Part shown: positions 33,190 through 42,529 of the stretch, in pieces
Numbering within the stretch: the stretch's first letter is position 1
How the letters are laid out: every line of letters starts with the position of its first letter
Source: Exercitatus varius
GTDB lineage: Bacteria > Pseudomonadota > Gammaproteobacteria > Enterobacterales > Pasteurellaceae
Length of the DNA: 64,000 nucleotides
NCBI RefSeq assembly: GCF_029577735.1
Contig: NZ_JARQTO010000001.1
Location: 186,001-250,000, forward strand
Reading direction: 5' to 3'
The notes under the pieces: model-generated
What the model saw: the letters and a program-made list of their open reading frames with translations, nothing else
The model's database searches: none
What the model was told of the DNA's origin: nothing
Position numbers and translations under genes: made by a program

Positions 33190-34293
33190 ATGAAAAAAGT
33201 TTTATTCGTCGGTCTATTAAGCTTTTTGCTCATCGCTTGCCAAGACCAAAACGCCGAATCAACGGAAAGCAGTTTGATGAAAGTAAATGTGGTTCAGGTG
33301 CAACCTGCCGCATTAATGCAGACGTTGCGTCTTTCGGGTTCGATTACGGCGAAAGAAGACATTGCTGTCGGAACGGCATTGCTTGGTTTACAAATTCAAA
33401 CAGTCAATGCAGAAGTGGGTGATACGGTTAAAAAAGGGCAAATTTTAGCTACCTTGGAAGCGAGCAATGTGCAGTCGCAGTTGCGTCAAAATGATGCAAA
33501 TTTGCAGCGAGCTAAGGCGAATTTGGCTTCGCAGCAATCCGCTTTAACCGAAGCGGAAGCCACGCTAAAACGTTATCAAACCTTGATGAAAAGCAATGCC
33601 ATAAGCCGTCAGGAGTTGGAACAGCAACAGGCGAAAGCCCGTGCGGCACGCGCCGCGGTTCAGGCGGCAAATGCGGAAATCGCTCAGGTTCAGGCACAGC
33701 TTGACGACAGCCGTCATCAACGTAAAAAAGCCGAGGTACTTGCCCCGGCAGACGGCATTATCACGCAACGCAATGCCGAAGTGGGTAATTTGACGGACAA
33801 CAACGCCTTGTTTCATCTTGCACGAAATGGCGAGTTGGAGGCCACCGTTGAAGCCAGTGCGGAAGAGTTGTCTTTGCTCAAAACGGGCTTGCAGACGGAA
33901 GTTCAAGTGCTTGACCAAACGACAAGCGGTCAAATTCGCTTGCTTTCTTCCCAAATCGACCAGACAAGTCGTACAGGCAAAGTGCGTATTCAGCTGCAAA
34001 ACCCAGCTCAAATCACGCTCGGCACACCAGCCTTAGCCTTAATCAGGCTGCCTGAAATGCGGGCAAACACAACCTTGCCTTTAAGTGCGGTCAATTTTAA
34101 CGCTGACGGAACCGCCTTTGTAATGATGGTCAATCGCAATAAACAAATAGAACGCCGCCCGATTAGCTTAGGCGAAGTCAATCAAGGCACGGCGGAAATC
34201 CTATCAGGCTTGAAAGTGGGCGAGCAAGTGTTGCAAAAGGCTGGTGCATTGATGAACGAAGGGGATCGGGTTGAGGTGGTTGTGAAAGAGTAA
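33190..34293 (+). CDS. RND efflux periplasmic adaptor lipoprotein
   Basis: A 367-residue membrane-fusion protein. The Met at 33190 is chosen because it gives a normal lipoprotein signal (KKVLFVGLLSFLLIAC) with Cys at the lipobox. Then come a barrel-sandwich hybrid (VGDTVKKGQILATLEASNVQ), a long alpha-hairpin coiled coil (about residues 95-180, repeated Gln/Ala/Glu) and the beta-barrel/membrane-proximal domains. It bridges an inner-membrane RND pump to an outer-membrane channel. Its pump is at 36173, separated by a LysR/SRPBCC pair; no TolC-type gene is nearby. Exact Neisseriaceae-type uptake 12-mers occur at 34045 and 34414. Confidence 0.9.
   Translation: MKKVLFVGLLSFLLIACQDQNAESTESSLMKVNVVQVQPAALMQTLRLSGSITAKEDIAVGTALLGLQIQTVNAEVGDTVKKGQILATLEASNVQSQLRQNDANLQRAKANLASQQSALTEAEATLKRYQTLMKSNAISRQELEQQQAKARAARAAVQAANAEIAQVQAQLDDSRHQRKKAEVLAPADGIITQRNAEVGNLTDNNALFHLARNGELEATVEASAEELSLLKTGLQTEVQVLDQTTSGQIRLLSSQIDQTSRTGKVRIQLQNPAQITLGTPALALIRLPEMRANTTLPLSAVNFNADGTAFVMMVNRNKQIERRPISLGEVNQGTAEILSGLKVGEQVLQKAGALMNEGDRVEVVVKE
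34045..34056 (+). other. Neisseriaceae-type DNA uptake sequence (sim dialect) in adaptor gene
   Basis: Exact AGGCTGCCTGAA inside the C-terminal part of the adaptor coding sequence. Confidence 0.6.
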
Positions 34294-34410
34294 CATTATG
34301 AAACATGTTGGTTATAGCCATAAACATCTTTTTGAGATCGTTTTTAAAAAAAACGGTGAGATTTTGGGTAAATTTTGTTAACTTCCTTCCAAAATCTCAC
34401 TATTTATTTT

Positions 34411-34425
34411 TTCAGGCTGCCTGAA
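34411..34425. other. Neisseriaceae-type DNA uptake sequence between adaptor and LysR genes
   Basis: TTCAGGCTGCCTGAA reads as AGGCTGCCTGAA (sim dialect) on the plus strand and AGGCAGCCTGAA (king dialect) on the minus strand. It overlaps the LysR stop codon. Confidence 0.6.
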
Positions 34426-35326
34426 TATGAATACTGCAAGCTTCTATCATTAATTCTCGTAACCAACGATATGCTGGATCACGATGAGTGCGTTCGTGCC
34501 AAATCAGTGTTTTGGTAAAGCCTTGAATAGCAAGAGGCGGTTCAAACAGTTTGAGTTGCGGTAGGTTGCTGACCAATCGTTTTGGCACAACGGCGAGCAA
34601 ATCGCTTTGCGCCAATAGGTCGGGCAGTACAATAAAATTTTGTACCGATAAACTCACGTTGCGGCTTAACCCCAATTTAGCTAGAGCCTCATCGGTTACG
34701 CCGCTGAAACTGCCGCCGTGATAGGACACCAACGCTTGTTCCAGTTGGCAAAATTGTTCTAGTGATAAACTATTTTGTTTAGCAATCGGGTGATCGTGGT
34801 GGACGGCGCACACATATTGCTCGTCATATAAGGATTTAGCGTGAATATCAGGGGCGTGGAAATCGGGCGTTACCAGCGCAAAATCAAGCAACCGTTGTTC
34901 TAATTGATGTTGCAGCGTACTTTCGTTAATTGCCAGTACCGCTACTTTGATCTTTGGCGCACGCCGTTTTAGCACATGTAAAAACGGCACAATCACCGCA
35001 CGCATCGCATAATCGGTGCAGGCAATACGAATGGTCATTTCCACCGTTTGCGGATCAAACGTATGTGGTTTGAGTAACTGTTCCACATCTGAAAGTAGTT
35101 GTTTAATCGGTTGAGCCAATGCCAACGCCCGATTGGTCGGCGCCATGCCACGTTGTACTCGCACAAATAATGGGTCGTCAAAACTTTCTCGCAAGCGAAC
35201 CAAAATACCGCTCATTGCTGGTTGGGTAATCGCCAGCCGTTCTGCCGCTTTGCTCACGTTTTTTTCATCCATTAACACGTCAAAGGCTTTCAATAAATTT
35301 AAATCTAAAGTGCGTAGGTCTTTCAT
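34412..35326 (-). CDS. LysR-family regulator (NodD/SyrM-like group)
   Basis: A 304-residue LysR protein. The Met at 35326 follows GGAGCAAAA and gives the usual DLRTLDLNLLKAFDVLMDEK start with HTH VSKAAERLAITQPAMSGILV (about residues 18-45). It is divergent from the SRPBCC gene at 35495 across 168 bases containing two AAATATCATTTTT direct repeats and an Apl-type uptake core (35338). It separates the adaptor from its probable pump. Confidence 0.88.
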   Translation of the reverse strand: MKDLRTLDLNLLKAFDVLMDEKNVSKAAERLAITQPAMSGILVRLRESFDDPLFVRVQRGMAPTNRALALAQPIKQLLSDVEQLLKPHTFDPQTVEMTIRIACTDYAMRAVIVPFLHVLKRRAPKIKVAVLAINESTLQHQLEQRLLDFALVTPDFHAPDIHAKSLYDEQYVCAVHHDHPIAKQNSLSLEQFCQLEQALVSYHGGSFSGVTDEALAKLGLSRNVSLSVQNFIVLPDLLAQSDLLAVVPKRLVSNLPQLKLFEPPLAIQGFTKTLIWHERTHRDPAYRWLRELMIEACSIHIQAA

Positions 35327-35494
35327 TTTTGCTCCGTACAAGCGGTAAAATTTTCTTTCTTTTTTGCAAATATCATTTTTACTTATATTAAATATCATTT
35401 TTTGCATTTAGACAATATAACAGAACTTTCCTAAAATCATCTCACGTTAAGCGATTTAACGAATGTTTAATTAAATCAATAAGAGGAATTCAAA

Positions 35495-36019
35495 GTGACA
35501 TATTCACAACCAGCAATTATTTGGCCGGAAAAATATACCCCGGGCGAAACCGATAACTACGTTTCTAATGAAGTGATTATTAAAGGCTTGAGCGTAGCGG
35601 AAGTGTGGCAATATCTGATTGACACCAAAGCATGGCCGACTTATTACAATAATGCGGAAAATATTGTGGTAGGCGACGGTTCAACCACACAACTTTCTGC
35701 AGGGGCGGCTTTTGTGTTTGATACCTTCGGTTTTCACGTTACGTCTAAAGTGGAAGAATTTGAACCGGCAAAAAACGGCAATCCTGCTCGTTTGGCGTGG
35801 TCGGGAACCTTCGGCGAAGGCGATGATTTCAGTGATGTGTATCACGCTTGGCTGTTGGAAGATTTGCCGAACAACCGTGTACGAGTGCTAACCGAAGAAA
35901 GCCAAATCGGTAAACTGGCAAAAGGCTTGGCGGAAACCGTGCCAAATCCGATGGTAAACGGACACCAAGCATGGTTGGACGGTTTGACAAAAAGTGCGAA
36001 AAACAAAACAGCCTATTAG
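35495..36019 (+). CDS. SRPBCC-family (START-like) protein
   Basis: A 174-residue helix-grip protein with GTG start after AAGAGGAATT. VSNEVIIKGLSVAEVWQYLI, then WPTYYNNAENI and FDTFGFHVTSKVEEFEP are typical of polyketide-cyclase/SRPBCC proteins that bind hydrophobic ligands. The end reads AWLDGLTKSAKNKTAY. A decayed copy of just this end lies at 47481-47531 beyond deoC. Probable target of the divergent LysR. Function unknown. Confidence 0.83.
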   Translation: MTYSQPAIIWPEKYTPGETDNYVSNEVIIKGLSVAEVWQYLIDTKAWPTYYNNAENIVVGDGSTTQLSAGAAFVFDTFGFHVTSKVEEFEPAKNGNPARLAWSGTFGEGDDFSDVYHAWLLEDLPNNRVRVLTEESQIGKLAKGLAETVPNPMVNGHQAWLDGLTKSAKNKTAY

Positions 36020-36119
36020 TGAGTAAAAGTGCGGTGGGATTTGGGGAGATTTTTCAATTGCAAAAAATTCAGAAAATCCCACCGCTTTCTTTTCCACCTC
36101 ACAAACCTCCCACTTGAAA

Positions 36120-36172
36120 TAAGTCTTAAAATTTACTAAAATTCTCATAAATTAGTAATTTTAAGGACTTTT
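36120..36172 (+). promoter_or_regulatory. Probable MarR-type operator before RND pump
   Basis: AAGTCTTAAAATTTACT and the inverted AGTAATTTTAAGGACTT form a dyad ending at the ribosome site of the pump. The half-sites resemble those before the adaptor at 33114. Confidence 0.55.
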
Positions 36173-39100
36173 ATGAACTTCAAAATCTCATCTTGGGCTA
36201 TTCGTCATCCTATCCCGATTATTGTGTTGTTTTTGCTTTTAACCGCGCTTGGTATTCGAGCTTTTCAAGCCTTGCCGATTAATGCGGATCCGGATATGCG
36301 GTTTCCGATGGTGAATATTACGGTGACGCAAACGGGGGCGTCGGCGGATGAATTGGAAAATACCGTTACCCGCCGTGTGGAAGATGCGGTGGCGGGAATG
36401 GCTGGGGTGCGGCATATTACTTCGACTATTACCGAAGGTTCATCGGTTACAGCGGTGGAATTTCGGTTGGAAACGGATACGGATCGGGCGGTGAATGATG
36501 TGCGAAATGCCATTACGCAAATTCGTGGCAATTTGCCGCAAAACATTGATAACCCCGTGGTGGAGCGAATGGATACGGAAGGCGGTGCGTTGGGCTATTA
36601 TGCGGTGCAGTCGCCGAATATGAACCAAACGGAGCTGTCTTGGTTTATTGATGATGCGGTGAGCCGTGAGTTGTTGGCGGTCAATGGCGTGCAGCAAGTG
36701 AAACGGCTTGGCGGTAAAAAACGTGAAGTGCGTGTGGCGTTGCAATCGGCAAAGCTCAATGCATTGGGCATTACTGCTGAACAGGTGAGCCAGCAGTTGG
36801 CACAAACCAATGCCAATGTGCCTGCCGGGCGTGTGCAATGGTTTGACCAAGAGCAATCCATTCGTGTGGTGGGCAGTCAGCCAAGTTTGGCGGATTTGGC
36901 AAATTTGCCCATTGCGTTAAGCGATTATCGTAAAGTCAAATTGGCGGAGTTGGCGACAATTAGCGACAGCCACGCCGATGTTCGCAGCCGTACGCGTTTG
37001 AATGGGCGTGAAGTGTTGGGGTTTCAGGTATTTCGTTCCAAAGGGTCAAGCGATACGGCGGTGGAAAAAGGTGTTCAGCAAGCGTTGCAAAGGTTGGCAG
37101 CCAATTATCCCGATATTCAGATTACAGAAGTGCATAATTCGGTGAATACCACCAAAGAGAACTACGATGTGGCGATTTCTACGCTGTTGGAAGGGGCGGC
37201 ATTGACGGTGTTGGTGGTGTGGCTGTTTTTGCGAAATTGGCGTGCAACTTTGGTGGCGGCGATTGCCTTGCCGCTTTCGATTTTGCCTGCCTTTTGGATA
37301 ATGAAACTGCTTGGCTATACGCTCAATAGCATTTCGCTGTTAGCCATTACTTTGGTGATTGGGATTTTGGTGGACGATGCCATTGTTGAGATTGAAAATA
37401 TTGAAACCCACATTCATCAAGGCAAACGACCGTTTCAGGCAGCCTTAGATGCGTCTGATGCCATAGGTTTGGCGGTGGTGGCGATTACGGCAAGTATTGT
37501 GGCGGTGTTTTTGCCTGTGAGTTTTATTGACGGTATGACAGGGCAGTATTTCGGGCAGTTTGGGATTACCGTTGCGGCGGCAGTGTTGAGTTCCTTGCTG
37601 GTGGCTCGCTTGGCAACGCCTTTGTTGGCTGCTTATTTGTTGCAACCGACAGCGGCTAAAACGTCTGCAATAACTTCTTCAAGCAAGCTAAAACAAGGCT
37701 ACTTGACGCTGTTAGCAAAAGCCTTGCATTTTCGCAAAACCACATTATTGCTCGGCGGTGTGTTTTTAGTGGCATCGGCAATGATTTTGCCACAGTTGCC
37801 CACAGGCTTTGTGCCGAAAGGCGACACGGGAATGAGCCAGTTAGACGTTACGTTACCGCCAAGCAGCACGCTGGCACAAACCGATGAAATCTTGCAAAAA
37901 ATTGACCGCACTATTCGCCAATATGACGAAGTGGCGTTGGTGTTTACCACCGCAGGTTCCGGCGAAATCAACAAGGGCGAAGTGCTTATTCGCCTGAAAC
38001 CCCACCAAGTGCGGTCGATTTCGCAAAAGGAATTTGAAGACAAATTGCGAGAAACCTTGAAACAATTTGCAGACGTGCGGATTACTTTTCGCAACGAAAT
38101 GGCGGCACGAAATGTGTCGATTTTGCTGACCGGCAATGACCCTATCAAACTTCAGCAGACGGCAAACGAGCTGAAACAGCAAATGCAAGGTTTATCCAGC
38201 GTTGAAAATGTGCAGATTAACGCACCGCTGATGAAGCCCGAAGTGCAAGTCAAATTGCGTGCGGACGAAGCAGCAAAAGCAGGCGTTAGCCCACAAGCGG
38301 TAGGAAATTTGCTACAAATTGCCACGCTGGGCAGCACAGACGGCAATGCCGCACGCTTTAATTTGCCCGACCGCCAAATTCCTATTCGGGTTACGCTGGC
38401 GGAACACGAACGCAATCAGCCCGAAGTCATTCGCCAACTGCGAGTGGCTAGCAGTAATGGTGGCACGGTGCCATTGAGTACCGTTGCCGATATTCAATTT
38501 GGGGCAGGTTCGGCAAGTTTAGAGCGTTTCGACCGTGAACGCCGTATTGCGGTGGAAGCGGATTTAGCCTTAGGGCAAACCATCGGCACCGCATTATCGC
38601 AAATCAACGAACTGCCGATAATGCAAAACTTGCCTGACGGTGTGCGTGTGCCGTCATCGGGCGATGCGGAAATGATGGACGAAATGTTCGGCCAATTCGG
38701 CTTTGCAATGGCGGCTGGCGTGGTGATGGTATTGTTGGTGTTGGTGCTGTTGTTCAAGGACTTCTTGCAACCGCTTACCATTTTGACCGCACTTCCGCTG
38801 TCCATCGGCGGTGCGGCAGTCGGCTTGCTCGCCTACGGTGCGGCATTGGATATGTCCTCTGTCATCGGCATTTTGATGTTAATGGGCATCGTAACCAAAA
38901 ACTCTATTTTGCTGGTGGACTTCGTGATTGAAAAACGCCAACAAGGAATGGCTCGCCATCAAGCCTTAATTCAATCGGGCTCGGAACGTGTCCGCCCGAT
39001 TTTAATGACCACCATTGCAATGGTCGCAGGTATGGTTCCCGCCGTGTTCGCCAGCGGCGCAGCTGCAGCATTCCGCGCCCCAATGGCCGTTGCCGTGATT

Positions 39101-39244
39101 TTCGGCTTAACTGCCTCCACGCTGTTGAGTTTGGTGTTTGTGCCCGTGGTTTATTTGCTGATGGATGATTTCCGCAACTGGTTAGCCCCTAAACTAGCCA
39201 AATTGACATCAGTCACGGCGGAAGAAAGGGCGAAAGCGGAGTGA
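36173..39244 (+). CDS. RND-family efflux pump permease (AcrB/MdtB type)
   Basis: A 1023-residue inner-membrane RND exporter, normal length for the HAE1/HAE2 type. N-terminal helix SSWAIRHPIPIIVLFLLLTA, LPINADPDMRFP, and periplasmic porter domains (GVQQVKRLGGKKREVRVAL) are followed by the helix-4 relay region ITLVIGILVDDAIVEIENIE and the second half IGILMLMGIVTKNSILLVDF. The two Asp of the proton relay are in DDAIVE. It is driven by proton motive force and needs the adaptor encoded at 33190. An exact Neisseriaceae-type 12-mer is at 37434-37445, and USS cores at about 38009 and 38786. Confidence 0.93.
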   Translation: MNFKISSWAIRHPIPIIVLFLLLTALGIRAFQALPINADPDMRFPMVNITVTQTGASADELENTVTRRVEDAVAGMAGVRHITSTITEGSSVTAVEFRLETDTDRAVNDVRNAITQIRGNLPQNIDNPVVERMDTEGGALGYYAVQSPNMNQTELSWFIDDAVSRELLAVNGVQQVKRLGGKKREVRVALQSAKLNALGITAEQVSQQLAQTNANVPAGRVQWFDQEQSIRVVGSQPSLADLANLPIALSDYRKVKLAELATISDSHADVRSRTRLNGREVLGFQVFRSKGSSDTAVEKGVQQALQRLAANYPDIQITEVHNSVNTTKENYDVAISTLLEGAALTVLVVWLFLRNWRATLVAAIALPLSILPAFWIMKLLGYTLNSISLLAITLVIGILVDDAIVEIENIETHIHQGKRPFQAALDASDAIGLAVVAITASIVAVFLPVSFIDGMTGQYFGQFGITVAAAVLSSLLVARLATPLLAAYLLQPTAAKTSAITSSSKLKQGYLTLLAKALHFRKTTLLLGGVFLVASAMILPQLPTGFVPKGDTGMSQLDVTLPPSSTLAQTDEILQKIDRTIRQYDEVALVFTTAGSGEINKGEVLIRLKPHQVRSISQKEFEDKLRETLKQFADVRITFRNEMAARNVSILLTGNDPIKLQQTANELKQQMQGLSSVENVQINAPLMKPEVQVKLRADEAAKAGVSPQAVGNLLQIATLGSTDGNAARFNLPDRQIPIRVTLAEHERNQPEVIRQLRVASSNGGTVPLSTVADIQFGAGSASLERFDRERRIAVEADLALGQTIGTALSQINELPIMQNLPDGVRVPSSGDAEMMDEMFGQFGFAMAAGVVMVLLVLVLLFKDFLQPLTILTALPLSIGGAAVGLLAYGAALDMSSVIGILMLMGIVTKNSILLVDFVIEKRQQGMARHQALIQSGSERVRPILMTTIAMVAGMVPAVFASGAAAAFRAPMAVAVIFGLTASTLLSLVFVPVVYLLMDDFRNWLAPKLAKLTSVTAEERAKAE
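37434..37445 (-). other. Neisseriaceae-type DNA uptake sequence (sim dialect) in RND gene
   Basis: TTCAGGCAGCCT, complement of AGGCTGCCTGAA, exact. Confidence 0.6.
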
Positions 39245-39314
39245 TAGCATGAAAAGTGCGGTAGGATTTTGAGAAGTTTTTTCAGTTTGCAAATTTCTTT
39301 TCAAATCCTACCGC

Positions 39315-40205
39315 TTACCACGCTTTCCCTTCAAAACTCTCCACCAAAAAATCAATCAATTTTCTCACGGCGAGCGGGAGTTTGTCCCTTGACGGATACA
39401 TCGCGTAAATGCTGAATGTCGACAGTTGCCAGTCAGTTAGGACAGCTTGCAGTTTACCCTGTTGCAGTTCGGTTTCCAGCATATATTTCGGCAACATCGC
39501 AATGCCGTTGCCGTCCAGTACGGAGTTGAGCAAGGCTTGGGTGTCGTTGGTGGTGAAACGGCTGTTTAGGTCGAGCAACACTTCCCGTTTTCCTTTAGTA
39601 CATTTCCACGCTTTACGGTTGATATTTTGGTGGGAAAGGTAATGATGTTGATAGAGATCGTCAGGCTGTTTCGGTGTACCGAATTGTGCCAAATAATCGG
39701 GCGTTGCCACCAGCAAAGAATGGCAATCGGCAAGTTTTCGGGCGATAAAATTCGGGTCGGGGGTGTTGGTAATCCGAATGGCAAGATCGATTCGCTCGCT
39801 GATTAAATCCATTTGCTGATCACTCAGAAAAAGCTGGATATTCAATTTCGGGTGCAACTGCAAAAAGCGATTGACCGTTTTCACCAAATGATAAGCCCCG
39901 AACGTTTGGCTGCTGGTTACACGCAACACGCCGCGTAATTCGCCCTGTTGTGCCATCATTTCTTGTTCCATTTCTGCGGTCAAATTTGCAATTTTTTGGC
40001 AGAAAAGCACCGCTTGTTCGCCCGCTTCCGTCAAAGCAACTTTGCGAGTGGAACGCTGAAACAACCGTGCGTTCAGCCATTCTTCCATCAAGGTGACATA
40101 ACGGCTGATCATCGGTTTGGAAATCTCTAACTGCTCTGCGGTGGCGGTAAAACTGGCTGTTTCGGCAACGGTCAGAAAAACCTTGATTGCGGTGAGTTTG
40201 TCCAT
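39315..40205 (-). CDS. LysR-family regulator
   Basis: A 296-residue LysR protein: VFLTVAETASFTATAEQLEI, MISRYVTLMEEWLNARLFQR and an effector domain. Divergent from the SnoaL-like/DsbA-like operon at 40339, with an inverted repeat in the 133-base spacer, so that operon is the likely target. Separated from the convergent RND gene by an uptake-signal dyad (39252-39316). An Apl-type core (40009-40017) lies inside the gene. Confidence 0.9.
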   Translation of the reverse strand: MDKLTAIKVFLTVAETASFTATAEQLEISKPMISRYVTLMEEWLNARLFQRSTRKVALTEAGEQAVLFCQKIANLTAEMEQEMMAQQGELRGVLRVTSSQTFGAYHLVKTVNRFLQLHPKLNIQLFLSDQQMDLISERIDLAIRITNTPDPNFIARKLADCHSLLVATPDYLAQFGTPKQPDDLYQHHYLSHQNINRKAWKCTKGKREVLLDLNSRFTTNDTQALLNSVLDGNGIAMLPKYMLETELQQGKLQAVLTDWQLSTFSIYAMYPSRDKLPLAVRKLIDFLVESFEGKAW

Positions 40206-40215
40206 ATTTATCCTT

Positions 40216-40236
40216 TTGTTTCTTAATTAGAAACAA
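40216..40236. promoter_or_regulatory. Inverted repeat, probable LysR operator
   Basis: TTGTTTCT (40216-40223) and AGAAACAA (40229-40236) around TAATT, just upstream of the LysR start and divergent operon. Confidence 0.55.
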
Positions 40237-40338
40237 TTATATTCTAAAATCGCTATTTTTCTCTCTTTTTATTTCATTAAAATGCACACCATCAACAGCC
40301 ATCAAGCTGAATGTATAACCCAACAAAAGGAAAACAAA

Positions 40339-40782
40339 ATGAAAAAATCTCTTTTACTTTTAACCGCACTTTTCTCTTCAACCGTTGCAATGGCACAAAC
40401 TACGCCGGAGCAAAACAAAGCGAACGCATTGGCGTTTTATGAAATGGCATTCAATCAGCACAAAGTGCAAGAGGCAACCGATAAATATATCGGCAAAGAG
40501 TATTTACAGCACAACCCAACGGTGGCGGACGGTGGCAAGGCTTTCGTGGATGCGTTTGTGCCGTTTTTAAAAGCGAACCCAAAATCACGCGCAGAAATTA
40601 AACGTGTGATGGCGGACGGCGATTTAGTGATGTTGCACGTCCACAGCAAATTAAACGATGAAGATCGTGGCGAGGCGGTGGTAGATATTTTCCGTTTCGA
40701 TGAAAACGGCAAAATCGTAGAGCATTGGGACGTGATCCAAGCCGTACCTGAAAAAACAGAAAGCGGACGTGGGATGTTCTAG
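40339..40782 (+). CDS. Secreted SnoaL/NTF2-like protein
   Basis: A 147-residue protein: signal peptide (KKSLLLLTALFSSTVAMA, cleavage before QTTPE) then a SnoaL-like NTF2 fold with FYEMAFNQHKVQEATDKYIG, YLQHNPTVADG and VDIFRFDENGKIVEHWDVIQ. Periplasmic location is inferred. The Met at 40339 follows AAAAGGAAAACAAA. Its stop shares one base with the GTG of the next gene (TAGTG), so they are coupled. Confidence 0.87.
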   Translation: MKKSLLLLTALFSSTVAMAQTTPEQNKANALAFYEMAFNQHKVQEATDKYIGKEYLQHNPTVADGGKAFVDAFVPFLKANPKSRAEIKRVMADGDLVMLHVHSKLNDEDRGEAVVDIFRFDENGKIVEHWDVIQAVPEKTESGRGMF

Positions 40783-41396
40783 TGACAATCTACTACCTGT
40801 TCGACCCGCTTTGCGGCTGGTGTTATGGGGCATCAGCGACATTGCCAAAACTCAATGAAATCTACCCGCTTACGCTCACGCCAACAGGTTTGTTTTACCA
40901 AAGCGGTCGTAAAATGGATGCGGATTTTGCCCGTTATGCGTGGGGTAACGACCAACGGATTGAAAAATTAACGGGGCAGCCGTTTAGTCAGGCGTATTTG
41001 GAAAACGTGTTGCAAGGGCAGGGTGATTTTGATTCGGCAAACAGCTTACTGGCTTTAACGGCGGTGCAACAAATTGCCCCTGAAAAAGAGTTTGCCACAT
41101 TGGCAGCCTTGCAGACGGCACGTTATGTGGATGGTTTGGATAATGCGGATTTCACGGTGATTGAACAGGTGTTGCATAAACTCAATCTTAGCCAAGCTGT
41201 GCCATTGCTTACCGAACAATCGACAAGAGTAGTGTTAGCACAGCGTCTTCAATTCGGGCAACAGCTCGCTAACCATTGTGGTGTGCAAGGCGTACCGCAG
41301 TTGATTGTGGAAAAAGATGAACGGCTACATATCGTGCCGAGTCAGTTGTTGTATGGGGAAGTTCAAGAATTGAAGGATTACTTGCAGGGCTTATAA
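40782..41396 (+). CDS. DsbA-family (FrnE-like) thioredoxin-fold protein
   Basis: A 204-residue cytoplasmic DsbA-like protein. LFDPLCGWCYGASATLPKL gives a CGWC redox pair, and the C-terminal HCGVQGVPQLIVEKD supplies the cis-Pro loop. Such proteins carry out thiol-disulphide or isomerase chemistry without a signal peptide. GTG start coupled to the SnoaL-like gene. Followed by a palindromic repeat element. Confidence 0.88.
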   Translation: MTIYYLFDPLCGWCYGASATLPKLNEIYPLTLTPTGLFYQSGRKMDADFARYAWGNDQRIEKLTGQPFSQAYLENVLQGQGDFDSANSLLALTAVQQIAPEKEFATLAALQTARYVDGLDNADFTVIEQVLHKLNLSQAVPLLTEQSTRVVLAQRLQFGQQLANHCGVQGVPQLIVEKDERLHIVPSQLLYGEVQELKDYLQGL

Positions 41397-41399
41397 AGC

Positions 41400-41507
41400 G
41401 GTATTATGTAGCATAAACATTTATGTTTTCGTAGGGGCGGGNNTTATCCCCGCCCGAATATTAATAATTGTTTATGGGCGGGGATAAACCCCGCCCCTAC
41501 ATATACC
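41400..41507. repeat. Palindromic intergenic repeat element, copy 1 (contains NN)
   Basis: GGTATTATGTAGCA at the left, then GTAGGGGCGGG, inner CGCCCGAATA, and the complement CGGGGATAAACCCCGCCCCT to ATATACC at the right. The hairpin top contains two undetermined bases (41442-41443), probably a sequencing stall in the stem. A longer relative is at 52939-53101. Confidence 0.75.
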
Positions 41508-41524
41508 TTATAAAAGCACAAACC

Positions 41525-42391
41525 TTATTCAGCGACTTTCAATAATTCATTTGCCGCTAAAATACCTAACGCATTTGAGGCTAAAGGACTGTCGCCAGTT
41601 AAGAGTTTTCGGTCTTGATGAACTTGACCGCCAATGCCTTCGTTCATTACTTTTACACCTAACTGTATCAGTTTTTCCGCTAAGAGCCATTGCAATTTAC
41701 CCGGCATATAGCCAATTTCAATATTCGCTCCTTCGTCCAATGCATCAGGGAAAACGCAAATTTCATAATCTTTGAACGGATAATTTTCCACATTTTCGTC
41801 CGCTGCAGCCGCTAATAATGCTGCTGGCCCGTGGCAAAGTGTGATGATATGTTTATCTTGTGCTAATGCCCAGTTTAATACCGATTTCACTTCACGGCTG
41901 AATGGAATAGCGTGTAAAGCTGCGTGTCCGCCCGGAATAAATACCGCTAAATACGGCGAGTTTTCAGCTGTAACATCGGCCAAAATATCCGCCAGTTTGC
42001 TTGGGTTTTGTAATTTCGGTAGGTAAGTGTGATACAAATCCATTACCGCTTTATCTTCCGTTGGCATAGCCCACATTTCTAATTTCACCGAATTACCCGA
42101 TAAGGTTGCTACATCAATTTCAAAACCAGCGTGATGAATATGCAACATTGGCAACAAGGTTTCTATTGGGTGGTTACCTGTTGAGAACAGTTTGCCATTT
42201 TTCATTTCTAAATAACGTTCATCAGAGGCAATCATCAAAACTTTATGTTTTTTGCCTTGATAGGCTTTTTCAAATTTAAAACCGTCAAAGTCCGATACTT
42301 TGGTGGTGTAAAGGCTTAACGAATAATCCGATGGAAAAAACGCATTGTGTTCTGCACGGTCTGGAACGGGTTGTTTGTTTAATTCTGTCAT
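41525..42391 (-). CDS. hchA: Hsp31 chaperone/glyoxalase III-like protein
   Basis: A 288-residue DJ-1/PfpI protein of the large Hsp31 type (E. coli 283). Motifs are NHPIETLLPMLHIHHAGFE with the cap and metal residues, AVFIPGGHAALHAIPFS, and the elbow ITLCHGPAALLAA with catalytic Cys-His (about residue 196). Hsp31 converts methylglyoxal to lactate without glutathione and protects against glycation. Single gene, minus strand. A vestigial LysR-like leader (about 42495-42510) lies upstream. Confidence 0.9.
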   Translation of the reverse strand: MTELNKQPVPDRAEHNAFFPSDYSLSLYTTKVSDFDGFKFEKAYQGKKHKVLMIASDERYLEMKNGKLFSTGNHPIETLLPMLHIHHAGFEIDVATLSGNSVKLEMWAMPTEDKAVMDLYHTYLPKLQNPSKLADILADVTAENSPYLAVFIPGGHAALHAIPFSREVKSVLNWALAQDKHIITLCHGPAALLAAAADENVENYPFKDYEICVFPDALDEGANIEIGYMPGKLQWLLAEKLIQLGVKVMNEGIGGQVHQDRKLLTGDSPLASNALGILAANELLKVAE

Positions 42392-42529
42392 AAAATTCTC
42401 CTAAAATAAGCATACGTAAAATGCGAATGCCAGAGCATTTTAATCAGAGTATTATCCAAATAAAATTCATAATTTAGGAATTGATTGTCTTTAAAAATGG
42501 AATAATATGGGTGAATAGGTCGTGTTAGG

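Noticed and set aside
41442..41443. Two N bases as a possible assembly join
   Set aside because: They lie at the base of a strong GC hairpin and flanking repeat arms match, so a local sequencing ambiguity is more likely.
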